This document shows, piece after piece, positions 8,849 to 16,800 of a stretch of 35,836 nt of DNA. The stretch lies in the IMG/VR virus record IMGVR_UViG_3300046003_007347, positions 1 to 35,836 of that record, one strand, 5' to 3'. Within the stretch, counting starts at the first letter, position 1. Each line of letters opens with the position of its first letter. The notes under the pieces are model-generated. The model was not told the DNA's origin. It ran no database searches and saw only the letters and a list, made by a program, of their open reading frames with translations. This DNA is from a virus. Position numbers and translations under genes: made by a program.

Positions 8849-9896
8849 TTACAAAATCGATTTCATTTTCAACCACATTTTCTTCTGTAAAGGTAAAATC
8901 CTCAGAACCCAACATTAATCCCCATTCTTTTTTATGTTCTTTTTTATAAGCATCTTGGGAAGATGGAGTATCTTTTATAAAACCATGAGCTGTACTAATA
9001 ATAGTTCCTTTACCAGTATTCCCTGTTACGTGATTTTTATCTACTTGGATTTTAGTTTTTAATCCCCATTCAATAATTTTTTTATCTTTAGTAACATTTA
9101 ATTTTTGAGTACCATCACTTGTTATATTACCAAATGTAATTGCTAAAGAACAATCATAATACATTGAATCACCATTTTTATTTTTCATTTTTGGTTGAGA
9201 CATAGGTGTTAATGCAGGTTCAACCCAAATTTTATTTACATAAAGAGCAGTATTAGTATATGGTTGAGATTCTTTTCTCGATAATACTATTTGTTGGTTA
9301 ACAAAATTTGCAAATTGTTGAGACAATGCTCCAGCATTCCACATAGGTGAATTTGACGATTTTTCCAAACTCATTCTACTTGGAATAGACCCAATAGAAT
9401 CCCATAAAAATAACAAGTCATGAGGGAGATTACCTTTTTTCTGCTCATTAATCATATCCATAATAAACTCGGCAACATCTTCAATACATTTTAACCTTTC
9501 AGAATCAACATAAATAAAAAAACCGTCATATGATATATTACCATCAACATCAATATTTTTACCTAAATCAAATCCCATAGTTTCCCAATGTTCCCAACTA
9601 TGTTTCATTTCCGTAATAATAATTACAGGAAGAATTCCATCTTTTTGTGCTTGGATAGCTTGTTCAATAAGTAAAGTTGTTTTACCAGTGTTACTTCTTC
9701 CTCTAATTAAAGTAGTATGTCCTTTTGGAACACCAGGTATTTGTAATACTTCTTTGATTGGTTCTGAAAAGGCAATCCACTCTTGTTTTTTGTAATTTGA
9801 ATTACTTTGTCCTAGATTTTTTCCGTTTTTGAATTTATCTAGACTGAATGTGGAGTTTATTTTTTTAGATACATCTCCACTTAGACTTTTTGCCAT
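8841..9896 (-). CDS. uvsX: RecA/UvsX-family recombinase
   Basis: A 351-residue strand-exchange ATPase acting in recombination-dependent replication and repair. Walker A is GRSNTGKT at residues 66-73. Walker B is LLFLWDSIGS with Asp166. The stretch ITEMKHSWEHWETMGFD corresponds to the region after strand 2 in UvsX/RecA. The C-terminus is acidic (FTEENVVENEIDF), as in many RecA-family proteins, where it tunes DNA binding. It is flanked by gp32-like SSB and the RNase H-like nuclease, matching the T4 functional group. I cannot fully exclude another phage RecA-fold recombinase subfamily. A terminator separates it from gp32, so it may have its own promoter, which I could not identify. Confidence 0.87.
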   Translation of the reverse strand: MAKSLSGDVSKKINSTFSLDKFKNGKNLGQSNSNYKKQEWIAFSEPIKEVLQIPGVPKGHTTLIRGRSNTGKTTLLIEQAIQAQKDGILPVIIITEMKHSWEHWETMGFDLGKNIDVDGNISYDGFFIYVDSERLKCIEDVAEFIMDMINEQKKGNLPHDLLFLWDSIGSIPSRMSLEKSSNSPMWNAGALSQQFANFVNQQIVLSRKESQPYTNTALYVNKIWVEPALTPMSQPKMKNKNGDSMYYDCSLAITFGNITSDGTQKLNVTKDKKIIEWGLKTKIQVDKNHVTGNTGKGTIISTAHGFIKDTPSSQDAYKKEHKKEWGLMLGSEDFTFTEENVVENEIDFVNE

Positions 9897-9912
9897 AAAT
9901 TTTCTGTTTTTA

Positions 9913-9938
9913 GTTTTAAAAACCCCTCTTACGAGGGG
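9913..9938 (-). terminator. Rho-independent terminator after the gp32-like gene
   Basis: In the gene direction, a perfect 6-bp GC-rich stem CCCCTC-GTAA-GAGGGG is followed by TTTTTAAAAC. It starts 7 bases after the gp32 stop and ends 17 bases before uvsX. It would let gp32 be expressed in excess over the downstream replication genes, as expected for a stoichiometric SSB. Confidence 0.85.
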
Positions 9939-9944
9939 ATTTTG

Positions 9945-10733
9945 TTATTTTTCTCCAAAAATTTCTTCAAACTCACTTTCAGTTATTACTTCTTTTGGTT
10001 TGGATTTTGGTGTAGAAACCGAAGATGTAGTATCAAAAGCTTTGTTTGCTTCTGTAGTTGTTGTTTCTTCTGGTGTTTCAGGGTTTAACCATTTTTCAAG
10101 GAATGTTTTAATTTCATCAAAACTATATTTTTTATAGTTTGAAATTAAATCTGGTTGTTCATTTAACCATTTTTCGATTAAATCTGCATCTTTAGATGCT
10201 GGTGAGGATTTCATTGTTGGTCTTACAGATGTTTCTGTATAGTTAGCCCCTTGGGTAACATCAACTTTAATATCTCTACCTTCACTTACATCAGTAAAAT
10301 CTAAAACTTCTTCATCAGCCGCAAGTGCTAATAATTCTTGGTAAACATTTTTACCAAATTCATACCATCTTGGTCCTTTAGCTTCATCATTTCTATCCAC
10401 AACAAGAGCAAAAGTTCTCATTTTTGGTTCTAGTTTTTTAGCTAATTTCCAATCTTCAGGATCTTTAGATTTTTTTAATGTTTTGGCAAATTCTACAATT
10501 GGGTCTTTTTCTCCATAAGAAATTGGAGATAACATTACTTTAGGTCCAACACCATAATGGAAATAAAGTTCCACAAATGGATTTTCTGCATTTTCCTTTA
10601 AAGGTACAAAACGTACTAAATGTTTACCGATTGCTGGTTTAAAAAACGTAACAGATCTGTCTACCTTTTCGAATTTTTTTGATTTTGGCGCTGTTAATTC
10701 ATCAAGCCTCGCTTGAATTTTTGAAATGTCCAT
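9945..10733 (-). CDS. Single-stranded DNA-binding protein, T4 gp32-like
   Basis: A 262-residue SSB. It has an N-terminal basic cooperativity segment (KSKKFEKVDRSVTFFKP), a central OB-type core (HLVRFVPLKENAENPF, then RTFALVVDRNDEAKGPRWYEFG, then GRDIKVDVTQG), a Thr/Ser/Pro linker (about residues 218-245) and an acidic tip (ESEFEEIFGEK), as used by gp32 to recruit replication partners. The protein contains no cysteine, so it cannot form the zinc site of T4 gp32, which is unusual for a close relative. The gene has its own terminator, and its 90-base leader holds two inverted repeats that may serve regulation. Confidence 0.9.
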   Translation of the reverse strand: MDISKIQARLDELTAPKSKKFEKVDRSVTFFKPAIGKHLVRFVPLKENAENPFVELYFHYGVGPKVMLSPISYGEKDPIVEFAKTLKKSKDPEDWKLAKKLEPKMRTFALVVDRNDEAKGPRWYEFGKNVYQELLALAADEEVLDFTDVSEGRDIKVDVTQGANYTETSVRPTMKSSPASKDADLIEKWLNEQPDLISNYKKYSFDEIKTFLEKWLNPETPEETTTTEANKAFDTTSSVSTPKSKPKEVITESEFEEIFGEK

Positions 10734-10775
10734 ATATATAAATTAATTGGTTACAAATTATATTGTATTATACGA

Positions 10776-10821
10776 ATTTGGATTTAGGTATCCAAATATT
10801 TTATGCGTCTCCTCCCATAAA
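10776..10821 (-). promoter_or_regulatory. Two inverted repeats in the leader of the gp32-like gene
   Basis: In the gene direction, the first element is TTTATG-GGAGGAGACG-CATAAA (plus-strand 10800-10821), whose purine-rich 10-base loop is exceptional in this AT-rich DNA. The second is ATTTGGAT-ACCTAA-ATCCAAAT (10776-10797), with a perfect 8-bp stem. They lie 43-88 bases before the start codon, with no U-tract behind them. T4 gp32 represses its own translation by binding an mRNA structure in the same place, so an analogous site is a reasonable hypothesis. A repressor operator is an alternative. Confidence 0.4.
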
Positions 10822-10822
10822 T

Positions 10823-11269
10823 TTATAAATTTATTATTGAATAGATTTTTGTAGGATATTTATTTAATAATCCATCAGATACTAATAGAATTGAATTTTT
10901 ATAATCACTCCATTCGATAGGATACATTGAATCCATTTTTCCAAAATTTAATTCTCTAATTAAAGCATTTAAAGAATTAATGGAATATAAGGTATTTGAT
11001 TCTTTTTTTCTATGAAGTAAAATTGTATTAGGAAGTACTTTATCTGAAATATTAAATGAGTCAACATTATATGTAGCTATAAGTTCATCTTTTCCTTCAA
11101 TTTTAAGAATAAAAATTTTATTATGTAATATAGTATATCTTCTTGTTATTTCTGCAATTGTTTGTTCTAATTCTTCTTCGTTGAAGAATGTTGTAAAAAG
11201 TTTACTCATTGTATGTGATGTAATATCGTAATTATCACATATAAATATATCATTTTGATGTAAATTCAT
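10823..11269 (-). CDS. Conserved-looking hypothetical protein in replication block
   Basis: A 148-residue soluble protein, function not recognised. From residue 20 on it has a mixed alpha/beta pattern: a helical stretch NEEELEQTIAEITRRYTIL, a beta pair KIFILKIEGKDELIATYNVD, then NTILLHRKKESNTLYSINSL, then LNALIRELNFGKMD and a last strand region NSILLVSDG. No catalytic motif or metal-binding set stands out. It is 9 bases downstream of the 81-residue gene, shares the leader AAATAAAGACT with it, and is followed by the gp32 leader. This suggests the pair and the polymerase-like gene form a unit. Low sequence complexity is absent and codon use matches its neighbours, so it is a real gene. Confidence 0.75.
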   Translation of the reverse strand: MNLHQNDIFICDNYDITSHTMSKLFTTFFNEEELEQTIAEITRRYTILHNKIFILKIEGKDELIATYNVDSFNISDKVLPNTILLHRKKESNTLYSINSLNALIRELNFGKMDSMYPIEWSDYKNSILLVSDGLLNKYPTKIYSIINL

Positions 11270-11278
11270 AGTCTTTAT

Positions 11279-11524
11279 TTATAATATTGTTGGTATTTCT
11301 CCTTTTTCATAAGCCTCCATACTAATAGTATGAACTCTCCTATTAAATTCTTCAGTTAAATCATCCACCATCTTTCCATCCATAGGTTGAATAGCATGTA
11401 TTTCTACTTTAATCCCTTTTCTAATTCCCTCATAAAAAGATTTTTGGAGGTGTTTTTTAAAATATTCTTTAGAATACCAAAATTCTTCAACACCATCTTT
11501 TTCCCTTATTAATATATCAGCCAT
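11279..11524 (-). CDS. Small hypothetical protein in replication block
   Basis: An 81-residue protein, function not recognised. It has an N-terminal strand (MADILIREKDGVEEFWYS), an amphipathic basic helix (EYFKKHLQKSFYEGIRKGI), a short strand (KVEIHAI) and a C-terminal helix (MVDDLTEEFNRRVHTISMEAY). There is no Cys and no membrane segment. It lies 5 bases after the polymerase-like gene and 9 bases before the 148-residue gene. Its leader AAATAAAGACT is the same as that of the 148-residue gene. Position suggests an accessory replication or regulatory role, but nothing in the sequence proves it. Confidence 0.7.
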   Translation of the reverse strand: MADILIREKDGVEEFWYSKEYFKKHLQKSFYEGIRKGIKVEIHAIQPMDGKMVDDLTEEFNRRVHTISMEAYEKGEIPTIL

Positions 11525-11529
11525 AGTCT

Positions 11530-12873
11530 TTATTTTAATTTAATTAAATTGTTATAATTTTTACCATATGAAACAGAAGATTGGAAACCAAATTCTTCTA
11601 TTATATTTTTTATTTCTTTTAAGATCTGTTTATCGTCCTCACTACTATAATCAATTAACATAGCATCATAGGAATATAATATACATTTACTTTTTTTATT
11701 ATCCAAATATTTTAAAAGGGAAGATAAAGTTTTTACATTATAATATGTTTCTGCTGATTGGATTATGTAATTATATACTTTTTGAGGTGTTGAGTTTTGG
11801 ATTTCTTTTAATAGTAGTTTTCTTCCACCGATAAGTTCAACAAATCCTGTTTTTTGTATTTCTTCCCATAAATTTTTAATATATTCCTCTAATTTGGACC
11901 AAAAGGGAACGTGTTTATATTGAGGGAAAACGCCTCCATTCATCATTTTAAATGAAAGTTGTTTTGACTTTTTATATTCTTCTTCTGTTAATTCTGTTTT
12001 ATTAAAATAAAATTTCCCTAATTCAGTATGAATATCTCCTTTAGGTAATTCAAAATTAATTAATTTAGCACTTAAATATAGATGATATGCTCTAAAATCA
12101 TATTCAAATAAATAATCTTCTTTTGGAATTATAAATTCTCTTGTGTTATCATTTTTATTTAAAGCAGCAAAATTTACTCCATTAAATGAGTTAGAAGGAC
12201 GGGTTGTAAAATTATATAAATTATATTTTGAATATATTTTATTATCTTTTATTGAAAATTTAGGATATTTTAGTTGAAAATGTTGATTAAAAACATCGTT
12301 ATTTAATGATATTCCCTGTTTTTCAATACAATACATGACCCACACATATTCATTATTATAAAACGTGTTAATTAATTGATTTCCAATATAATCTTGAATA
12401 TAATAATAGATAGATTCTTGTTCTTCATAATGTTTAGTAATTGGAATAAAAGAATTTAATTTAATATGAGATTTAAAAGAACCTTCAATATAATTAGCTA
12501 CAGTTTGTTTATAATCAGGTATTTCTAATTTAAATATAGTTTGTTCTAAATGGAGTAAATTTATATCTATAACTTTATTATTTTTAAATTCTTCCCCTAA
12601 AAAATATAATAATTCCTTTTTATCTAAACAATAAATTTGTTTATGTTTTAATAAAAATTCCTTTATTAAATTTAAATCAATATCAATACCATCATTATGA
12701 TTAATAGGAAACATAAACCCCTTACTATCTCCTTCAGCTCTATAATATATAAGTGAAATTGAGGATAATATGGGGTGATAATTATGGTTTAGAGGTATTA
12801 CATTAATATAACAAGATTTATTATAGGATAATTTATTTAATTGTTCTTCGTTTTCTATAATCCAAAATGACAT
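11530..12873 (-). CDS. Divergent family A DNA polymerase-like protein
   Basis: A 447-residue protein whose C-terminal half matches the order of family A polymerase motifs. TTRPSNSFNGVNFAAL (223-238) resembles the T-x-R-L-S-S...N-L-Q-N region. Motif A is EYDFRAYHLYLSAKL with Asp259. GDIHTELGKF is followed by motif B KKSKQLSFKMMNGG with Lys304 and Phe308. IGGRKLLL and VYNYIIQSAETYY resemble the later conserved helices. Motif C is LYSYDAMLI with Asp403. Both catalytic Asp are kept, but the motif A Glu is His264, the motif B Tyr is Asn, and the motif C His-Asp-Glu reads Tyr-Asp-Ala. Residues 1-170 occupy the place of the exonuclease domain but lack a clear DxE motif. It is much shorter than PolI (about 930) or T7 polymerase (about 700). 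It lies upstream of SSB, recombinase and helicase genes. Confidence 0.75.
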   Translation of the reverse strand: MSFWIIENEEQLNKLSYNKSCYINVIPLNHNYHPILSSISLIYYRAEGDSKGFMFPINHNDGIDIDLNLIKEFLLKHKQIYCLDKKELLYFLGEEFKNNKVIDINLLHLEQTIFKLEIPDYKQTVANYIEGSFKSHIKLNSFIPITKHYEEQESIYYYIQDYIGNQLINTFYNNEYVWVMYCIEKQGISLNNDVFNQHFQLKYPKFSIKDNKIYSKYNLYNFTTRPSNSFNGVNFAALNKNDNTREFIIPKEDYLFEYDFRAYHLYLSAKLINFELPKGDIHTELGKFYFNKTELTEEEYKKSKQLSFKMMNGGVFPQYKHVPFWSKLEEYIKNLWEEIQKTGFVELIGGRKLLLKEIQNSTPQKVYNYIIQSAETYYNVKTLSSLLKYLDNKKSKCILYSYDAMLIDYSSEDDKQILKEIKNIIEEFGFQSSVSYGKNYNNLIKLK

Positions 12874-12880
12874 ACTTCAT
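12833..12880 (-). CDS. Possible 15-codon upstream ORF overlapping the polymerase start
   Basis: An ATG at 12880, 7 bases before the polymerase ATG and in another frame, opens a 15-codon frame (MKYVILDYRKRRTIK) ending at 12833 inside the polymerase gene. The leader before this upstream ATG, ATAAAAGTT, is identical to the leader of the hub gene starting at 17024, while the polymerase ATG sits in a poorer context. It may tune polymerase translation, or may be chance. Confidence 0.3.
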   Translation of the reverse strand: MKYVILDYRKRRTIK

Positions 12881-12916
12881 AACTTTTATTTTTATAATAT
12901 ACAAAAATTTATTTTA

Positions 12917-13159
12917 CTATCCAAAAAATAAATAATATTTATTTTGGAATTTAATAATTTTAGAATTATATCCCTGTAAGTCCTCATCTCGTTGAATTTC
13001 AGCTTCTTTTGGGGTATCATAAAAATGAAGATAATGTAACCCAGTTTCATCTTGTATTCTATTAATAAATGAATCTTCAGTTTCTGGTTTTCTTACATTT
13101 ATTTCATTAATACCAGCAAGGTGTTGAAGTCTTTTTATCTCATTTAATAATTTGCTCAT
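12917..13159 (-). CDS. Small protein with putative capsid-targeting N-terminus
   Basis: An 80-residue protein. Residues 9-19 (KRLQHLAGINE) match the peptide found at the N-terminus of the 169-residue protein at 29874-30383 (NRLQYLAGLNE) and at the C-terminus of the scaffold (ARMQKLAGIK). The segment ends in Ile17-Asn18-Glu19, an (I/L)-x-E site of the type cut by the T4 prohead protease. The remaining 61 residues (from INVRKPETED, ending FQNKYYLFFG) form a small alpha/beta region with no known motif. By analogy with T4 internal proteins, it may be packed into the prohead and trimmed. It lies away from the head genes, between the hub region and the polymerase, and the 43-residue ORF overlaps its start by 20 bases. 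Confidence 0.6.
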   Translation of the reverse strand: MSKLLNEIKRLQHLAGINEINVRKPETEDSFINRIQDETGLHYLHFYDTPKEAEIQRDEDLQGYNSKIIKFQNKYYLFFG

Positions 13160-13271
13160 AGTGATATCTGTATTTATCTTTTGTTTGAGTTTGAATTCTC
13201 ATAGGAATTTTTAATAAAGATGCTAATAGCATTCCGAATCCAATTATTGTAAAAATTAGTTGTTTTTTCAT
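13140..13271 (-). CDS. 43-residue single-span membrane protein
   Basis: A short ORF starting at ATG 13271, which overlaps the stop of the preceding 197-residue gene in an ATGA arrangement, and ending with TGA at 13140-13142 inside the next gene. The product starts MKKQLIFTIIGFGMLLASLL, a typical positively charged N-terminus followed by one hydrophobic span, then a basic polar tail (KDKYRYHYEQIIK). It fills what would otherwise be a gap between two genes. The coupling arrangement is the main support. A role at the membrane is likely if translated, for example a small lysis or exclusion peptide, but function is unknown. Confidence 0.5.
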   Translation of the reverse strand: MKKQLIFTIIGFGMLLASLLKIPMRIQTQTKDKYRYHYEQIIK

Positions 13272-13861
13272 AATTTTGAGTATTTTGTTAAATCTGTTAA
13301 ATATTCTTTTAATCCAATAAAATTTTTATTTTTTATATCTATAATTCTTCTATTTTGCTGTTCTACAAAAGAAATGGGTAAATTCCCATCTGAAATGGTC
13401 CAAAACATTGAAATAACATCCCAACCAGCATAATTATATATACCTCCTCTATTATTTATATCATCAAAGGTTTCCTTATTTATTTCAATAATTTTAAATA
13501 TACGAATAATTCTTTGTTTTGCAAAATAACGAGTAATTTTTTTTAATTTATAATCTTCTAGGGTTGGTGTGGGAATAAATGGGATTGGTTCTTGTAAGGT
13601 TTGGATATTGATATTTGGGTTTAATTGGTTGTATTTTTTACTATTTAATGAAGGTATTGTTTTGGTATTTATGATTTCATCTTTAACCATTAATTTAATT
13701 AATGGTATACTATTTTTAGTTTGAGGATTTTCTCCACTAAAATATTTCCCATCAAAAGTAATATAATAAAACCCTAAATATTCTTTTCCATTAGGTAGAA
13801 TAAATTCTCCGGGATTAGATTTTAATCCTGTTATTATTCGAGATTGAGGATAATAAGCCAT
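13268..13861 (-). CDS. Conserved virion-type hypothetical protein, probably baseplate
   Basis: A 197-residue protein. Its beginning (MAYYPQSRIITGLKSNPGEF, then YLGFYYITFDGKYFSGENP) follows a pattern I recall from proteins encoded beside baseplate genes of large environmental myophages. That is a Tyr-rich N-terminal domain describing a folded beta unit with FTGxNP-type turns. The middle has a Pro/Ile-rich linker (PIPFIPTPTLEDYKLKK), followed by a basic segment (RYFAKQRIIRIFKIIEI) and a C-terminal helical part ending DLTKYSKL. There is no enzyme motif. It begins 1 base after the hub-lysozyme stop, so the two are co-translated, which supports a baseplate role. The exact position in the particle is not known. 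Confidence 0.65.
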   Translation of the reverse strand: MAYYPQSRIITGLKSNPGEFILPNGKEYLGFYYITFDGKYFSGENPQTKNSIPLIKLMVKDEIINTKTIPSLNSKKYNQLNPNINIQTLQEPIPFIPTPTLEDYKLKKITRYFAKQRIIRIFKIIEINKETFDDINNRGGIYNYAGWDVISMFWTISDGNLPISFVEQQNRRIIDIKNKNFIGLKEYLTDLTKYSKL

Positions 13862-13862
13862 T

Positions 13863-16800
13863 TTATATTTTGGTTATATAACAATTATAATATTCATATT
13901 TTTTAGTTCTAATATCTCCAACATTATATCCAACAGCATCTAATGCTTTTTCAAAATAATTAGAATCATATTGATTTGCTTTAACTCTATCTTTAAAATA
14001 AATAGCAGCTATCTTTGCACCTATTATAGGATCATTAACTAATTCTGGGTTGGATAAAATATTTACACCACTTAATTCGGAATATCTTTTATAGTTCCCA
14101 TATCCAGTTAATTGAATATATCCTCTTCCATAATATTTTCCTCCATCAGATATATTTCTATTTCCTACTCTAGTTGGATAATATTCTCCATATACTATAT
14201 TAAAAAATTCTTTTTTACTAATTCCTTTTTTTGTAGCTCTTTTATATTGATTTTCTGTTAGATTAGGATATATTTGTCTTAATCTTGATTCCGAATAAAT
14301 ATGATTTTCACTTTTTGGATTTAAACCAGTTTCTCCAGCAGCAATAGCTATTAAAGATGATATAGCTTGTGGGGATATTAATCCAATTTCTTTAGCTGAT
14401 TGTTTTAAATAGTTTATTGGAATATTAACTGTGGATGGAGAGAAGAATGAAGATGCTCTTCTAGTACATGTATTTGACGTTGTTGGTAATGTATATATTG
14501 GTTGAAAATCGTTAACTTTTTCTAGTTTAATTTTTGGAGTATATTCTGTTAAATCTTCTTTATCAAATCTTATATTAATGGTTTGTCCTGTTAGTTTTGT
14601 AATCCATTTATTATTTGAAAAATCTTGATTTATAGTATGTAATATAAATGCTATTTTTGGCTTACCATCCTTTGTTAAATATGAAGGAGGCAATAGATTT
14701 GATGGAATTGTAAATGCTGAGTTAGGGATTATTCCAGATAACCCATCCATACTCAAATTAAAATCTAAAGGAATTATAATAGAACCTCTGTTTGTTGGTT
14801 CTTCTTTTAATCTAAAATTAGCTAGTATTTCTCTATATGTATTATTTGAAGGTTCAATTAATGTTTGATTAATAATAAAATTAATCCCATCCCCACTAAT
14901 TATATTTTTTATATGGGTTTTTAAAGATTGTAAAGCTTCGTCATTTATGGTTTGTGTTGTAGATTCTTGATTGATTGTTGGTTCTGAAGTTAGTTTGTAT
15001 TTCATATATCTGTCTTCTAAACCCCTAGATAGATTACTTATAGCAAATGAATCTTCCCCTAATGTTGATGGATTAGCTTGAGCGGCTATTGTAATCATAC
15101 TAGCCAGATTAGAGCCTATTTTTGATTTAAAATTATAATCATATACTATACTATTTTTACCAAAAATTGGGAGTTCTGTATATTGATTAGAATCATCTGA
15201 TTCTTGGGTTGTTAATGTTCTGTTATCATCTATTATTCTAAATGATTTTGTTGAATCATCTACTAAAATTCTAAATTCATTAAAACCCCCTAAAGATCTA
15301 GATATACCAGATAAAATATTATTTAAAAATTCTGAGTATGGAACATTCCCTTTATCATCCTTCTCTCTTAGATTTCTCAAAACATCTGTAATAAAATTAA
15401 CATTTACTAATATACACATAACGTTAGCTCTTACTGTATTGTTAGTAGTAGATAAATAAGCGTTAGTAGTAGTACCAGATTTTTCTTCTGTTGTTATTTC
15501 AATTCTAACTCCATTACTTCTTTTAAAGGTTTTAGAAACTTTATTTTTATTAATTCTATCAAATAATTTATCTTCTATAACTCCTATATTAAATGGATCT
15601 TCAATACTATCTTGATTTCTTGGTATTAAACATATTTGAGGATCTAAAGATAATTGCCCTTTAAATGTTGAACAATAATTGAGAGAATCATTAAAATCAG
15701 CATATATATATGGATTTCCTTTTCCTTCTGAATTTGAATCATATATCATCCCAGTAGCAGTCATAAGTGCTAACATATTACCTAATGTTATATAGATTTG
15801 GGGTTGTAATCCGTCTATTGATGTAGAAGGGGAATTATCATTTATATTATACATAACTCCAAAAACATTGAATAATGTTTTTCTTAATATAGGTACATTA
15901 TTTAATTTATCCATATCAGATAGTATAGAATAATGGTTACCTCTCTTTGCTTTAAGGTTATTATCTTTTAAATTTCCATTTTCATCAAATTGGATGAATT
16001 CGTAAGGGCATTTAGAAAATATATTATTTAATATATTTCTATACCCTTCATCAATAACTCCATTAACCATTATTCCTTGTTCATATCCCATCTGCATATG
16101 ATATTGACTTATATCAAATAATGATCTATTAAATAATGATAAATCTCTATCACCTATTAAAGATGTTAAACTAGTTTTATCTTCTTCATTAATACCTGCA
16201 ATATCATTTTCAATTTTAGACGATAAAGAGGGTTGAATAAAATTAGTATCTTTACTTATAGCTTGATTTAATTTTAATGATTCTAAAATATCACCTGCTC
16301 CAACTAATTTTATATTACATATATATGAACCATCTTTTTGAAATTCCCATCCAAAATTAGAAACAGTACCATACATAGCATCATAGTTTCCGGAATGTAG
16401 TATTCTTCTATTTTGTATTTCTTTTATAATTTCTTCTTTAGAATAATATATAAATGGATTTATTGGGGATGGTTTTTGTAATTGATTTTGATTATCATTA
16501 TCTAAATAATAAGTATGTCCCCATTCCAATATCATAGAAAACCCTAATTTTAAATATAATGCTTCAAAAATTTCAAATTGTTCTAAATCATAACAAATAA
16601 ATTTAATATCAGCATATTGTAAAGTACCTAATTTACCAGCAGAAGATATATTAATAGATGTAATACCAGGTAATGGTTTTATTCCTTGGGGATTTAATGG
16701 GATATTACCATATAATTTATTTTCTCCAACTCCCCCTTTATTTATTATATTTCCATTAATATCTAATTCTACAGAACCTCCTTGAAGTATGTATTTTTTA

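Noticed and set aside
12921-12947. AT-only inverted repeat CCAAAA.../...TTTTGG at the end of the 80-residue gene
   Set aside because: The arms are almost pure A/T, lie within coding sequence for KYYLFFG and have an unpaired bulge and no U-tract. Chance is likely in this composition.
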